A stretch of 64,000 nucleotides of DNA from Proteobacteria bacterium ST_bin16 (GTDB lineage Bacteria > Pseudomonadota > Gammaproteobacteria > Burkholderiales > Nitrosomonadaceae): positions 1 to 64,000 of the forward strand of contig MSXT01000006.1 in NCBI GenBank assembly GCA_002083595.1, given 5' to 3'. Below the pieces are notes generated by a model. That model saw nothing but the letters and a program-made list of their open reading frames with translations, made no database searches and was not told the DNA's origin. Positions 1-8,260 of this stretch are shown one piece after another. The position numbers and the translations under genes are program-made. How positions within the stretch are numbered: position 1 is the stretch's first letter; every line of letters begins with the position of its first letter.

Positions 1-2
1 TT

Positions 3-47
3 GCCGCTTTCTTCTTCTTGCGCAAGCGTAAACCGCAAGCTGCTTGA
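3..47 (+). CDS. 3' end of an unidentified gene (partial)
   Basis: Only the last 14 codons of a plus-strand frame are visible. They read as a hydrophobic stretch (AAFFFL) followed by a basic cluster (RKRK) and end in TGA. A hydrophobic helix followed by positive residues at the extreme C-terminus resembles a membrane anchor or a sortase-type sorting tail, but the rest of the protein lies outside the window and no family can be named. A strong hairpin terminator follows about 30 bases downstream, which supports a real gene end here. The two other plus frames also stay open for a short distance, so the frame choice is tentative. Confidence 0.35.
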   Translation, partial: AAFFFLRKRKPQAA

Positions 48-77
48 TAAGACACAGCAAGTCAAAAAACAAAAAAA

Positions 78-110
78 AGCACAACAGGAAATTTCCTATT
101 GTGCTTTTTT
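78..110. terminator. Bidirectional intrinsic terminator
   Basis: AGCACAA (78-84) and TTGTGCT (99-105) close a long hairpin whose inside, AGGAAATTTCCT, is itself palindromic. Only one mismatched position breaks the stem. A T-run follows on the plus strand and an A-run precedes the hairpin, so it can stop transcription from both sides: the partial gene at the left edge and the minus-strand secDF operon. Confidence 0.85.
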
Positions 111-192
111 CTATTTGGAAATTAGAAATTAGAAATGCGCGCTTTCTGATCAACGGGTAATACTAGTTGACTCATCCATGTATTGTAAAACC

Positions 193-1131
193 TTATACAA
201 CCGCGCCATCATTTTCTAAAGGTTTCTTCTCAATCTTAACCAGATCTTCGCGTTTGACGCCTAGAAGCATGATGATTGAGCTACCGACCATAATCGACGA
301 ATAAATCCCGAACCAAATACCGATGGTTAATGCCAGCGCAAAGTAGTGAAGCACTTCACCGCCGAATAAAAGCATCGCGATGACGACCATCTGTGTGCTT
401 CCGTGGGTAATGACTGTGCGTGACATCGTTTGTGTAATGGCGCTATCGATGACTTCGGTAATGGATGCTTTGCGATATTTACGGAAATTCTCGCGAATTC
501 GATCGAAAATAACGACCGACTCATTAACAGAGTAACCCAATATGGCCAATATGGCGGCAAGTACCGTGAGCGAAAATTCCCATTGGAAAAAAGCAAAGCA
601 GCCAACGATGATAACAACGTCATGCAAGTTGGCAATAATACCCGATACGCCAAATTTCCACTCGAACCGCACTGCCAAGTAAGCAACGATACCCAACGAA
701 ACAAATAGCAAGGCAAGCGCACCGTTTTCCAGCAATTCTGCTCCAACCTGCGGACCGACGAACTCCATCCGCTTCATTTCTACTGAAGAATCCGCCTGTT
801 TCAATGCATCCATGACGGTTTCCGACAATTGCGCGCTGGAAACATCAGGTTTAATTGGTAAGCGAATCAAAACCTCACGAGAGGTGCCGAAATTTTGCAC
901 ACTGGCGTCAGACATACCGAGATCGGTGAGTACGCTTCTGACTTTCTCGAGATCAGCGGTTTGATTGTAGCTGACTTCCAGTACTGTTCCGCCGGTGAAG
1001 TCTACACCGAGATTGAGTCCTTTTGTGGCAATAAAGAAAACGGATAAAGCAAATGTCACAATTGAAATGACAGCCCCGACCCGTCTCCATCGCATAAAGG
1101 GAATGTTACGATTAAATCTAAAAAATTCCAT
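193..1131 (-). CDS. secF: Protein translocase subunit SecF
   Basis: SecF works with SecD in the inner membrane, using the proton motive force to pull secreted proteins through SecYEG from the periplasmic side. The 312-residue length fits the family. Visible features are an N-terminal membrane helix (about residues 16-36), the conserved GVDFTGG segment near residue 42, a periplasmic domain, then five further helices including the family signature GYSVNESVVIFDRIREN near residue 200. It follows secD after a gap of 27 bases and is the last gene of the queA-tgt-yajC-secD-secF block, ending before the bidirectional terminator. Confidence 0.96.
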   Translation of the reverse strand: MEFFRFNRNIPFMRWRRVGAVISIVTFALSVFFIATKGLNLGVDFTGGTVLEVSYNQTADLEKVRSVLTDLGMSDASVQNFGTSREVLIRLPIKPDVSSAQLSETVMDALKQADSSVEMKRMEFVGPQVGAELLENGALALLFVSLGIVAYLAVRFEWKFGVSGIIANLHDVVIIVGCFAFFQWEFSLTVLAAILAILGYSVNESVVIFDRIRENFRKYRKASITEVIDSAITQTMSRTVITHGSTQMVVIAMLLFGGEVLHYFALALTIGIWFGIYSSIMVGSSIIMLLGVKREDLVKIEKKPLENDGAVV

Positions 1132-1158
1132 AATTTACTTCCTTATAAATCCGATCAA

Positions 1159-3201
1159 TCAGCTTTTGGATTGCTTGGTATCAGATGATTTCCGCTTGTT
1201 TTTAGCCTTACCCGGCTTTCTTTCGCTCGATTCAGCTTGAACATCAAGATCGGTTTCTTGAATAACTTCAGTTTTAACCTCAGGCTGTTCTGTAATTCTT
1301 TTCTGAGTATCGCTCGATTCTTCGCCAGCTTTGTCACGAGCTAATGCAGTTCTATGAGTAGCCTGATTTTGTTCCGGTATCCAGATTTTTCCAATCGGCA
1401 CATGATCAAGTCTGCGACGGCTTCCATAGATCAGATTGACAATGCCTCTTGTCACAAAAGTGGCGGTAAATACGGAAGTCATAATGCCTAAGCAAAGTAC
1501 TACTGCAAATCCTTTTACCGGACCTGAACCGAAAGCAAACAACGCAATACCGGCAATGAGGGTGGTGATGTTGGAATCCACAATCGTGCCAAAGGCACGC
1601 TCGAATCCGGCATGAATAGCCAATTGCGGAGAAGCGCCGGCGCGTAATTCGTCCCTAATCCGCTCATTGATCAGCACATTGGCATCAATCGCCATGCCGA
1701 CCGTCAGAGCCAGTGCAGCCATTCCGGGGAGTGTCAGCGTAGCCTGCATGATGGATAATAAACCAACCAGCAGCAATAGATTCATGGCCAGTGCAACGAC
1801 CGAGATCATGCCGAACGCCGTGTAGTAAATGGCAATGAAGATAGCGACGCCTAAGAAACCATATAAGGTCGAGTTGTAGCCGCGGGCAATATTCTCTGCG
1901 CCCAAGCTTGGCCCTACTGTACGCTCTTCAATAATATCCATCGGTGCTGCTAAAGCACCGGCGCGCAGTAATAACGCAACATCGCGCGCTTCCTTGCTGG
2001 TCATGCGCCCGCTGATCTGCACGCGCCCGCCACCGATTTCTTCACGAATGACCGGCGCGGTGATGACTTCCGCCTTATTTTTCTCAATCAGCAGAATGGC
2101 CATTCTTTTGCCGACATTATCCCGCGTTAATTGTTTGAAAATGCGCGATCCGCCATTGTCTAGATTGAGATGCACTGCAGGCTGATTGTCCTTATCAAAC
2201 CCCGATTGAGCATCGGTGATATGCTCACCGGTCAACAATACTTGTTTATTGACAAGCACTGGGCTTCCACCACGCTCCTCATACAGCTCGGTACCCGCGG
2301 GCACCTTACCCCGCAACGCGGCATCGAGATCGTGCTCGTCATCGACCATGCGAACTTCCAGGGTGGCTGTCCGTCCCAGAATATCTTTTGCTTTGGCGGT
2401 ATCTTGCACCCCCGGCAATTGCACGATGACGCGATCCATTCCAGCTTTCTGGATGATGGGTTCAGCGACGCCCAGTTCATTAACGCGATTACGCAGGGTT
2501 GTGATGTTCTGCAACACCGCTGAATCTTGCATGCGCGCCAGCGCCTCGGGCTTAATCGTAGCGACGAGATGGTAGCGGTTATCGACATTCTCTTCCTTGA
2601 AACCAAGGTCGGGATAATTCGACTTTAACTCAGCTTCCGCTTTGGTGCGTGATTCAGCGTCACGAAATTTCAATGTCAGTTTTCTGGCTTGTTTTTCCAG
2701 ACCGGCATAGGAAATCTTTTGTTCGCGTAATTTGCCGCGGATATCAGCGCTGTAACGATCCAGTGATTTTTCAAGCGCACCTTCCATATCGACGGCCAGC
2801 ATGAAATGCACGCCACCGCGCAGATCCAACCCCAGATACATCGGCAATGCGCCGAGATCGGTCAGCCACTGGGGAGAATTGGGTAGTAAGTTTAGCGCAG
2901 TGATATAGTCATTACCCAAAGTCGATTCCAGCAAATCTTTTGCTTTGATTTGGGTCTCGGTATCGGCGAAACGTACCTTAATGCTTCCTTCTTCAAGGAG
3001 CACTCCATCCGTTCCAAGGTTGGCTTGTTTCAATGCATCTTCAATGCGTTGTAACAAGGCGGTATCAGTGCTTGCGGACGTCCGTAAAGGGGAGATCTGT
3101 ACTGCGGGCGATTCGCCGTAAAAATTCGGCAATGTATAAAGCAAGCCGAGTAGCAGTGAAACCGCAATAATCAAGTATTGCCAAAGTGCGTAGCGGTTCA
3201 T
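1159..3201 (-). CDS. secD: Protein translocase subunit SecD
   Basis: SecD is the larger partner of SecF; its periplasmic P1 domain grips emerging polypeptides and its membrane part conducts protons. The N-terminal helix (about residues 7-25), the YLGLDLRGGVHFML motif near residue 122 and the late membrane block with AIDANVLINERIRDEL near residue 500 are all present. At 680 residues it is longer than enterobacterial SecD (about 615). The excess is a cytoplasmic C-terminal tail of about 70 residues rich in Lys, Glu, Ser and Thr and ending in a Lys/Arg/Ser cluster. The core is intact, so function should be normal; the role of the tail is unknown. Confidence 0.96.
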   Translation of the reverse strand: MNRYALWQYLIIAVSLLLGLLYTLPNFYGESPAVQISPLRTSASTDTALLQRIEDALKQANLGTDGVLLEEGSIKVRFADTETQIKAKDLLESTLGNDYITALNLLPNSPQWLTDLGALPMYLGLDLRGGVHFMLAVDMEGALEKSLDRYSADIRGKLREQKISYAGLEKQARKLTLKFRDAESRTKAEAELKSNYPDLGFKEENVDNRYHLVATIKPEALARMQDSAVLQNITTLRNRVNELGVAEPIIQKAGMDRVIVQLPGVQDTAKAKDILGRTATLEVRMVDDEHDLDAALRGKVPAGTELYEERGGSPVLVNKQVLLTGEHITDAQSGFDKDNQPAVHLNLDNGGSRIFKQLTRDNVGKRMAILLIEKNKAEVITAPVIREEIGGGRVQISGRMTSKEARDVALLLRAGALAAPMDIIEERTVGPSLGAENIARGYNSTLYGFLGVAIFIAIYYTAFGMISVVALAMNLLLLVGLLSIMQATLTLPGMAALALTVGMAIDANVLINERIRDELRAGASPQLAIHAGFERAFGTIVDSNITTLIAGIALFAFGSGPVKGFAVVLCLGIMTSVFTATFVTRGIVNLIYGSRRRLDHVPIGKIWIPEQNQATHRTALARDKAGEESSDTQKRITEQPEVKTEVIQETDLDVQAESSERKPGKAKNKRKSSDTKQSKS

Positions 3202-3297
3202 GGGTGTCAGTTAAGTATTAATTAATGATAAAAGGGTAAGAAAGACATGTGACGGCAAGCGATTCAATAACGATTCCTTCCGCCACGGCATGCGCGG

Positions 3298-3741
3298 TTA
3301 TTTCTTTTCAACATTTGCAGCGTCAGTAGCATGGCTCTCCGTGGTTTCGGCGGCACTGTTTTCTGAGGCGGTAGTTGTTTTGGTTGTTTTGGATTTTTGA
3401 GTTTTTCCTTTCGGTTCGATACTCTTCAGTGTTCCTTTGGGCAACAGGGTTTGCACCGAAGATTTAAGCGCGGTGACTTCGATAGCCGGTGCTATTTCGA
3501 TAATCACATAAGCTTCGCTGACATTCAGAACCTGACCGAGGATACCGCCGTTGGTAATGACTTCATCGCCTCTCTGCAATCCTTCTACCATCTGTTTTTG
3601 CTCTTTGGCGCGTTTGGCCTGCGGGCGGATCAATAGAAAATAAAACAGCACCAGTATCCCGAACATCGGTAACAGGCTTAACAAGTCCGAGCTGTCTTGC
3701 GTTGACGCAGCAGCTTGTGCAAATGCATCATTAATCAGCAT
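3298..3741 (-). CDS. yajC: Sec translocon accessory protein YajC
   Basis: YajC is a small inner-membrane protein that associates with SecDF. I place the start at the ATG giving MLINDAFAQ because a good ribosome binding site (AGGGAGA) sits 7 bases upstream; the open frame extends 10 codons further but without such a site. One membrane helix (about residues 20-40, LLPMFGILVLFYFLLIRP) is followed by the conserved cytoplasmic segment RGDEVITNGGILG. The last 40 or so residues form a low-complexity Thr/Ser/Lys/Ala/Glu tail that many homologues lack, much as in SecD next door. It lies between tgt and secD on the same strand. Confidence 0.93.
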   Translation of the reverse strand: MLINDAFAQAAASTQDSSDLLSLLPMFGILVLFYFLLIRPQAKRAKEQKQMVEGLQRGDEVITNGGILGQVLNVSEAYVIIEIAPAIEVTALKSSVQTLLPKGTLKSIEPKGKTQKSKTTKTTTASENSAAETTESHATDAANVEKK

Positions 3742-3788
3742 AAAGTTCTCCCTTTCTGAAAAAAGGTACATATTAGCATGATGACCGC

Positions 3789-4874
3789 TTATGCCAGAAA
3801 TTCTTGTGCATATTCTTCAAATTGTTGGTTTTCGATTGCACTGCGGATTTCTTGCATCAGTTGCTGGTAATAATACAAGTTGTGCACGGTATTCAGATGC
3901 GCTCCTAGCATTTCGTTGATGCGTTGCAAATGATGCAGATAAGCGCGGCTGAAATGCTGGCAGGTGTAGCAACCGCAGTGCTCGTCAGGCGGGGATGTGT
4001 CCAGCCGGTAGCGGCTGTTGCGTAATTTAATAATGCCATGACGCGTATACAGCCAGCCATTGCGGGCATTTCGCGTTGGCAGTACGCAATCGAACATATC
4101 AATGCCGTGCGCCACGGCATGCACAATATCCGCCGGTGTGCCGACACCCATCAAATAACGTGGTTGATCAGCGGGTAGCAGCGGTGCGGTATGTTTGAGG
4201 ATGCGTTGCATGTCCGCTTTGGGTTCGCCTACGGATAATCCGCCGATCGCATAACCGTCAAAACCGATGCGATATAAACCGGCAAACGATTGATCGCGCA
4301 GATGTTCGTGCATGCCACCTTGCACGATGCCGAACAATGCATTCGGATTGCCATGATGCGCCTGTTTGGAGCGTTCCGCCCAGCGCAGACTGAGTTCCAT
4401 CGAGAGTTGAGTGGTCGATTCATCTGCCGGATACGGAGTGCATTCATCAAAGATCATCACAATATCGGAATTGAGCGTGCGCTGAATTCGCATCGATTCT
4501 TCCGGTGACAAAAAACAGTTGTCACCGTTGACCGGCGATTTGAAATGCACGCCTTGCTCGGTGATCTTGCGCAAATCACCCAGGCTGTATACCTGGAATC
4601 CACCGGAATCGGTGAGTATCGGGCCGCGCCAGCCCATGAAATCATGCAATCCGCTATGTGCTTCGATCACTTCCAGTCCGGGGCGCAGCCATAAATGGAA
4701 TGTATTGCCCAGAATGATTTGCGCGTTTGTCGCTTGCAGTGCGGCGGGTGGCATGCTTTTGACCGCGCCATAAGTACCTACCGGCATGAAAACCGGTGTT
4801 TCGACCGTGCCATGCGCCAAGGTCAAGGTGCCGCGGCGGGCTGCCTTGTCGGTGGAATGTAACTGAAATTTCAT
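3789..4874 (-). CDS. tgt: Queuine tRNA-ribosyltransferase (tRNA-guanine transglycosylase)
   Basis: Tgt exchanges guanine-34 in tRNAs with GUN anticodons for preQ1, a step of queuosine synthesis. Its 361 residues fit the family. The substrate-pocket motif TDSGGFQVYSL (near residue 88), the nucleophile region DMFDCVLPTRNARNG (near residue 260) and the zinc site CGCYTCQHFSRAYLHHL (near residue 300) are complete. It overlaps the queA stop by 4 bases, so the two modification enzymes that act one after the other are translationally coupled. Confidence 0.97.
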   Translation of the reverse strand: MKFQLHSTDKAARRGTLTLAHGTVETPVFMPVGTYGAVKSMPPAALQATNAQIILGNTFHLWLRPGLEVIEAHSGLHDFMGWRGPILTDSGGFQVYSLGDLRKITEQGVHFKSPVNGDNCFLSPEESMRIQRTLNSDIVMIFDECTPYPADESTTQLSMELSLRWAERSKQAHHGNPNALFGIVQGGMHEHLRDQSFAGLYRIGFDGYAIGGLSVGEPKADMQRILKHTAPLLPADQPRYLMGVGTPADIVHAVAHGIDMFDCVLPTRNARNGWLYTRHGIIKLRNSRYRLDTSPPDEHCGCYTCQHFSRAYLHHLQRINEMLGAHLNTVHNLYYYQQLMQEIRSAIENQQFEEYAQEFLA

Positions 4875-5905
4875 GATTTTCTCTCAATCAGCATGGCGTC
4901 TCCATAGCTAAAAAAACGGTAGCGCTCAGTTACGGCATGCCGATAAGCAAGCCGGATGTTTTCCATGCCGGCGAAAGCCGAGACCAGCATTAGTAGTGTT
5001 GAGCAGGGCAAATGAAAGTTGGTCAATAATCGCTCGACTACTTGAAAGCGATAGCCTGGCGTAATAAAAATCCGCGTATCGCCATATCCCGTGATCAACT
5101 GACCATGATGCATCGCTGCACAAGATTCCAGCGCCCGTAGCGATGTCGTACCGACGGCAAGAATGCGCCCTCCCGATAGCCGGGCTTGCCGGATCGCATC
5201 CAAGGTGGCCTGCGGGATATGATAGGTTTCGTTGTGCATGGTGTGATCGGCAATATTTTCAACCCGCACCGGCTGAAATGTTCCGGCGCCGACATGCAAA
5301 GTGACGTAAGCAATGGTGATGCCCATCGCCCGTAATTGATCCATCATGCCGGTATCGAAATGCAGCCCCGCAGTCGGTGCCGCAACAGCCCCTGCATTTC
5401 TTGCGTAAACTGTCTGATAGCGCGATTCATCTGCGGCGGTCGCTGGGCGGGCGATATAGGGAGGCAACGGCAATTGACCGTAGCATTCCAGCAATTCCGC
5501 TGTCGTTTTTTCATGCTCAAAGCGCAACGTATAAAATTCCTGCTCACGCGCGATCACGGTCGCCGGTATCGTATCCGCCAGTAATAAGGTTGAATCCGGT
5601 TTGGGTGCATGGCTGGCGCGGATGGCTGCCAGAACATGGCGATCATCGAGTATTCGCTCCACCATGACTTCCACCTTGCCGCCACTATCTTTTTTTCCGT
5701 ACAAGCGCGCTTTAATCACCTGGGTATCGTTAAACACCATGACATCTCCGGCGCGCAGGAAACTGGGTAAATTTGAAAATAACGCGTCCTGCCATTGATT
5801 ATTATTGCTATCTAAATAGAGCAAACGGCTGCCGGTGCGCTGCTCGGCGGGAAACTGTGCGATCAATTCGGCGGGCAGATAAAAGTCAAAATCTTGCGTC
5901 TTCAT
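4871..5905 (-). CDS. queA: S-adenosylmethionine:tRNA ribosyltransferase-isomerase
   Basis: QueA transfers and isomerises the ribosyl group of S-adenosylmethionine onto preQ1-tRNA to make epoxyqueuosine, acting directly after Tgt. The 344-residue protein begins MKTQDFDFYLPAELIAQ, typical for QueA, and carries conserved blocks such as GDVMVFNDTQVIKARL, AAPTAGLHFD and LHVGAGTFQPV. It is the first gene of the minus-strand block that continues into tgt, yajC, secD and secF. No regulatory site is obvious in the short stretch separating it from the plus-strand tRNA gene. Confidence 0.97.
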   Translation of the reverse strand: MKTQDFDFYLPAELIAQFPAEQRTGSRLLYLDSNNNQWQDALFSNLPSFLRAGDVMVFNDTQVIKARLYGKKDSGGKVEVMVERILDDRHVLAAIRASHAPKPDSTLLLADTIPATVIAREQEFYTLRFEHEKTTAELLECYGQLPLPPYIARPATAADESRYQTVYARNAGAVAAPTAGLHFDTGMMDQLRAMGITIAYVTLHVGAGTFQPVRVENIADHTMHNETYHIPQATLDAIRQARLSGGRILAVGTTSLRALESCAAMHHGQLITGYGDTRIFITPGYRFQVVERLLTNFHLPCSTLLMLVSAFAGMENIRLAYRHAVTERYRFFSYGDAMLIERKS

Positions 5906-6014
5906 GCCGCCTATTATACCGGCGCAGCATGTTTTCCGCCCATGCGGCTTGCTGTACTCCGCCTTTTCAGTGATAATTGCGCCTGCTGTTTATTCAAAAC
6001 AGGCAAATTGTTTG

Positions 6015-6101
6015 GCCGAGATGGCGGAATTGGTAGACGCACGGGACTCAAAATCCCGCGATGGTGACATCATGGGGGTTCGATTCCCCCTCTCGGCACC
6101 A
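6015..6101 (+). tRNA. tRNA-Leu, anticodon CAA
   Basis: An 87-base cloverleaf with the 3' CCA encoded. The acceptor stem pairs GCCGAG (6015-6020) with CTCGGC (6092-6097). The anticodon stem CGGGA/TCCCG holds the loop CTCAAAA, giving anticodon CAA at 6049-6051, which reads UUG. There is a long variable arm, as in class II tRNALeu, and the T-arm contains GGTTCGATTCC. It stands alone, divergent from queA. Confidence 0.97.
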
Positions 6102-6325
6102 ATAGTAATTTCCAGAATACTCTGCGTATTTTTCTATCGCAGCAATCAAGCAAGCAAGACTCAAAGGCCGCTTACGATCATCGTCCACGGGGATGATAAA
6201 CCGCTATGAATGGTCGGATTGAAGCGTATTTCATCAGATCCGGAATCAGTATGCAAAACGATGAACCCATTCCTGGTAATGATTATTCATTCTATAGTTT
6301 TATTTCATAAAAGGTTTTTTCTGTT

Positions 6326-6590
6326 GTCCACAATTTCTGTGGATAACTTTGTGGACAATCGAGTTGAATGGATGACTAACTTATAAATTTCTAAGGGTTT
6401 TTCTTGGATTGCTTAATAATTTAACATATCGATTATGTTTAAATTATCATTTACTTGCGGGATATTTTTCAGTCTGATATCAAGATTGTCACGGGATATT
6501 TATAACTTTCTTAAACTGTGGATTGTTTGGAATGTCAAGGAAAAAATAAAAAGTAAATTGTAGAGATTGTGTAAAAAGAAAATTCTTAAT
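6326..6590 (+). repeat. Noncoding repeat, copy 1, with DnaA-box-like core
   Basis: This is one of three related noncoding segments near the polysaccharide genes. It begins with the perfect inverted repeat TTGTCCACAA (6326-6335) / TTGTGGACAA (6351-6360), which encloses a perfect DnaA box TGTGGATAA (6340-6348). Sequence similar to copy 2 (7811-8060) continues colinearly: the core TGTGGATAACTTTGTG, then CTAACTTA 20 bases later, then an AACAT..GATTATG..ATTATCAT block, then TGTGGATTGTTT 177 bases after the core start (179 in copy 2). No open frame is conserved between the copies, so it is more likely regulatory, an RNA or a remnant of a mobile sequence than a gene. Confidence 0.7.
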
Positions 6591-6810
6591 GCGCCATGAC
6601 TGATGTGCGTGATGAAATTCTAATCATGTTTTTTGTGTATGGAAAATTTTTATCAGGGAAACTTTGCCGAATGTTAACTAGATAGTTAACAAATGTATTG
6701 ATTGAGTCAGCGATAAGTATTGTGATGATAGGGGTCGAGGTATCTCATGCTAGCAGTGCTGAAATCGAATCGATGCGGTGTTAAGCCGCTTTTGAGGTGG
6801 CTTCACTAAG
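6591..6810. other. AT-rich intergenic stretch
   Basis: I see no gene, tRNA or clear promoter here. It lies between noncoding repeat copy 1 and the terminator of the PEP-CTERM gene, is rich in A and T, and has stop codons in all frames. Confidence 0.6.
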
Positions 6811-6834
6811 AAAAAAACGGGAGCTTGCGCTCCC
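6811..6834 (-). terminator. Intrinsic terminator of the PEP-CTERM gene
   Basis: Read on the minus strand, GGGAGC GCAA GCTCCC forms a six-pair GC-rich stem with a four-base loop, followed by a run of T. It sits 25 bases beyond the PEP-CTERM stop codon. Confidence 0.9.
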
Positions 6835-6858
6835 ATTCCGGATCTTATCGGGATTTGC

Positions 6859-7524
6859 TTAAACGGCTGATTCTTTTCTGCGGTGTGCCATAAATCCCAT
6901 CAAACCCAAGCCGGCCAGAAGCATGGCGTAGGTTCCCGGTTCTGGAACAGGACTCAGGGAGTCGTTTGTGCTGAATGTTGTGAAGTCACCAGTCCCTCCA
7001 ATCCTGAATTGGGTTTGCTGGCCGCCGTCACAGCAACCTTCAAGGCCGTAGAGGTTGAGTGTGTGATAGCCGGCAGCGAGGTTCAATGTATTGATACTCA
7101 AATACTGCGATGAATCGCTGTAGCTGCCATTCCACCACATATCGTTTGTTTTGAAATCAAATGCTAAACCATCGACAAAAATGGCTCCGCCGTGACCAAA
7201 ATCAACACCGGCGCGAATTTGCCATGCCCCCGCATTGGCTGGGGATACATAAAAATCAACAGTTGATTTAAAGGCTATGTCAGTTGTCGAGCCACCAGCA
7301 AACAATCCATGATTGGAAATGTTGTCGTAAATTGCAGGGGTTGCAATTCCGTAACCAATTGATGGGATTGCAACGGCTGAATCAACTACGGACTGGTAGG
7401 CTGCTGCGTCAATTTGAGGACCCGCGGTTGAGAAACCCGTTTCAATTGTTATTGAACTGGCATTAGCACCGCCAAATAATGCAAGCGATATTGCGGTAAC
7501 TGATAATGTGAAAGTTATTTTCAT
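6859..7524 (-). CDS. PEP-CTERM sorting domain protein (secreted)
   Basis: A 221-residue exported protein. It has a signal peptide (about residues 1-22, ending near ANA-S) and a C-terminal sorting signal: VPEPGTYAMLLAGLGLMGF followed by basic residues HRRKE. That is the PEP motif, membrane helix and Arg cluster recognised by exosortase. The middle region is rich in Gly, Ser and Asn with few charges, and has a GLEGCCDGG segment like that of the CCXG group of PEP-CTERM proteins. The ribosome binding site AGGAG is 5 bases before ATG. PEP-CTERM systems usually accompany exopolysaccharide production, which matches the operon starting at 8261. The exosortase itself is not in the window. Confidence 0.9.
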   Translation of the reverse strand: MKITFTLSVTAISLALFGGANASSITIETGFSTAGPQIDAAAYQSVVDSAVAIPSIGYGIATPAIYDNISNHGLFAGGSTTDIAFKSTVDFYVSPANAGAWQIRAGVDFGHGGAIFVDGLAFDFKTNDMWWNGSYSDSSQYLSINTLNLAAGYHTLNLYGLEGCCDGGQQTQFRIGGTGDFTTFSTNDSLSPVPEPGTYAMLLAGLGLMGFMAHRRKESAV

Positions 7525-7810
7525 AAGACTCCTGTTATGCAGTATTAAGTTGTTAAAGTACTTAGGATATATGGTTCGTTATCTCTAACCAGCGCAGAAC
7601 AAGTCAAAGTTAAATTACTCGATGAATGGATGCAATTGAACAACATCATAGTTTCTATCCATCCTCATGAATGTTAATAGAACCTAAGCCAATCAACTGT
7701 GCGAAAAATCACAGCTCATCGTTTAATAAGCCCTGCGCGATTGATTTATCGATATATATGGAAACAGCTTTAGAAAGAAGAATATTTTTTAAATTTTGGG
7801 GTTGCAAATA

Positions 7811-8060
7811 TTGTGGATAACTTTGTGAGTAATTCATGTATTTGGAAATTTAACTCATCGATTTCTAAAGATTTCTATTGGTCTGTGTGCTTGTTTTACA
7901 CATTGATTATGCGCTAATTATCATCAAGTTATTACTGCTTCTTACGCTGCGTGCTCATTGGGTCAAATGAAATCCATAATTGACTCAGTTTGTGGATTGT
8001 TTAAATGATCAAATAGAAATTAAGGTGAATTGAATCGATAGTGAATTTTCTGAATTGCTT
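7811..8060 (+). repeat. Noncoding repeat, copy 2, with DnaA-box core
   Basis: Diverged direct repeat of 6326-6590. The core TGTGGATAACTTTGTG (7812-7827) is identical to copy 1 and contains a perfect DnaA box (7812-7820). The later conserved blocks TTAACTCA (7850), TTTCTAAAG, GATTATG...AATTATCATC (ending about 7925) and TGTGGATTGTTT (7991-8002) keep the same order and nearly the same spacing. It lies between the divergent PEP-CTERM gene and the polysaccharide operon, so it may be part of a shared control region. Confidence 0.7.
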
Positions 8061-8141
8061 GGGATGGGATTTTTCTTTCAATACGTCGATATAAAGCCGA
8101 TTTTTTGCTTTATTCGAGCTATCTGTGTAAGAAAATATGAG

Positions 8142-8147
8142 TATAAT
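8142..8147 (+). promoter_or_regulatory. Candidate -10 element of the polysaccharide operon
   Basis: A perfect TATAAT lies 114 bases before the first gene of the operon in an AT-rich setting. I see no convincing -35 hexamer at 16-18 bases upstream, so either the promoter depends on an activator or the match is chance. The rest of 7525-8260 outside repeat copy 2 shows no gene. Confidence 0.35.
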
Positions 8148-8260
8148 GGTAAGAAGACACACTAGGTGATGTTTTTAATATGATGATTATATTGGAATTA
8201 GTTTGCAATATACGTGCGTTATAAATGACAAAATTGATTTAAGATTATTTTAAGTTAGCG

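Noticed and set aside
6326..8060. DnaA boxes and AT-rich DNA suggested a replication origin.
   Set aside because: No dnaA, dnaN, gyrB, rnpA or mnmG (gidA) gene is nearby, box density is low, and the boxes belong to a repeat present at three places. A control or titration element fits better.
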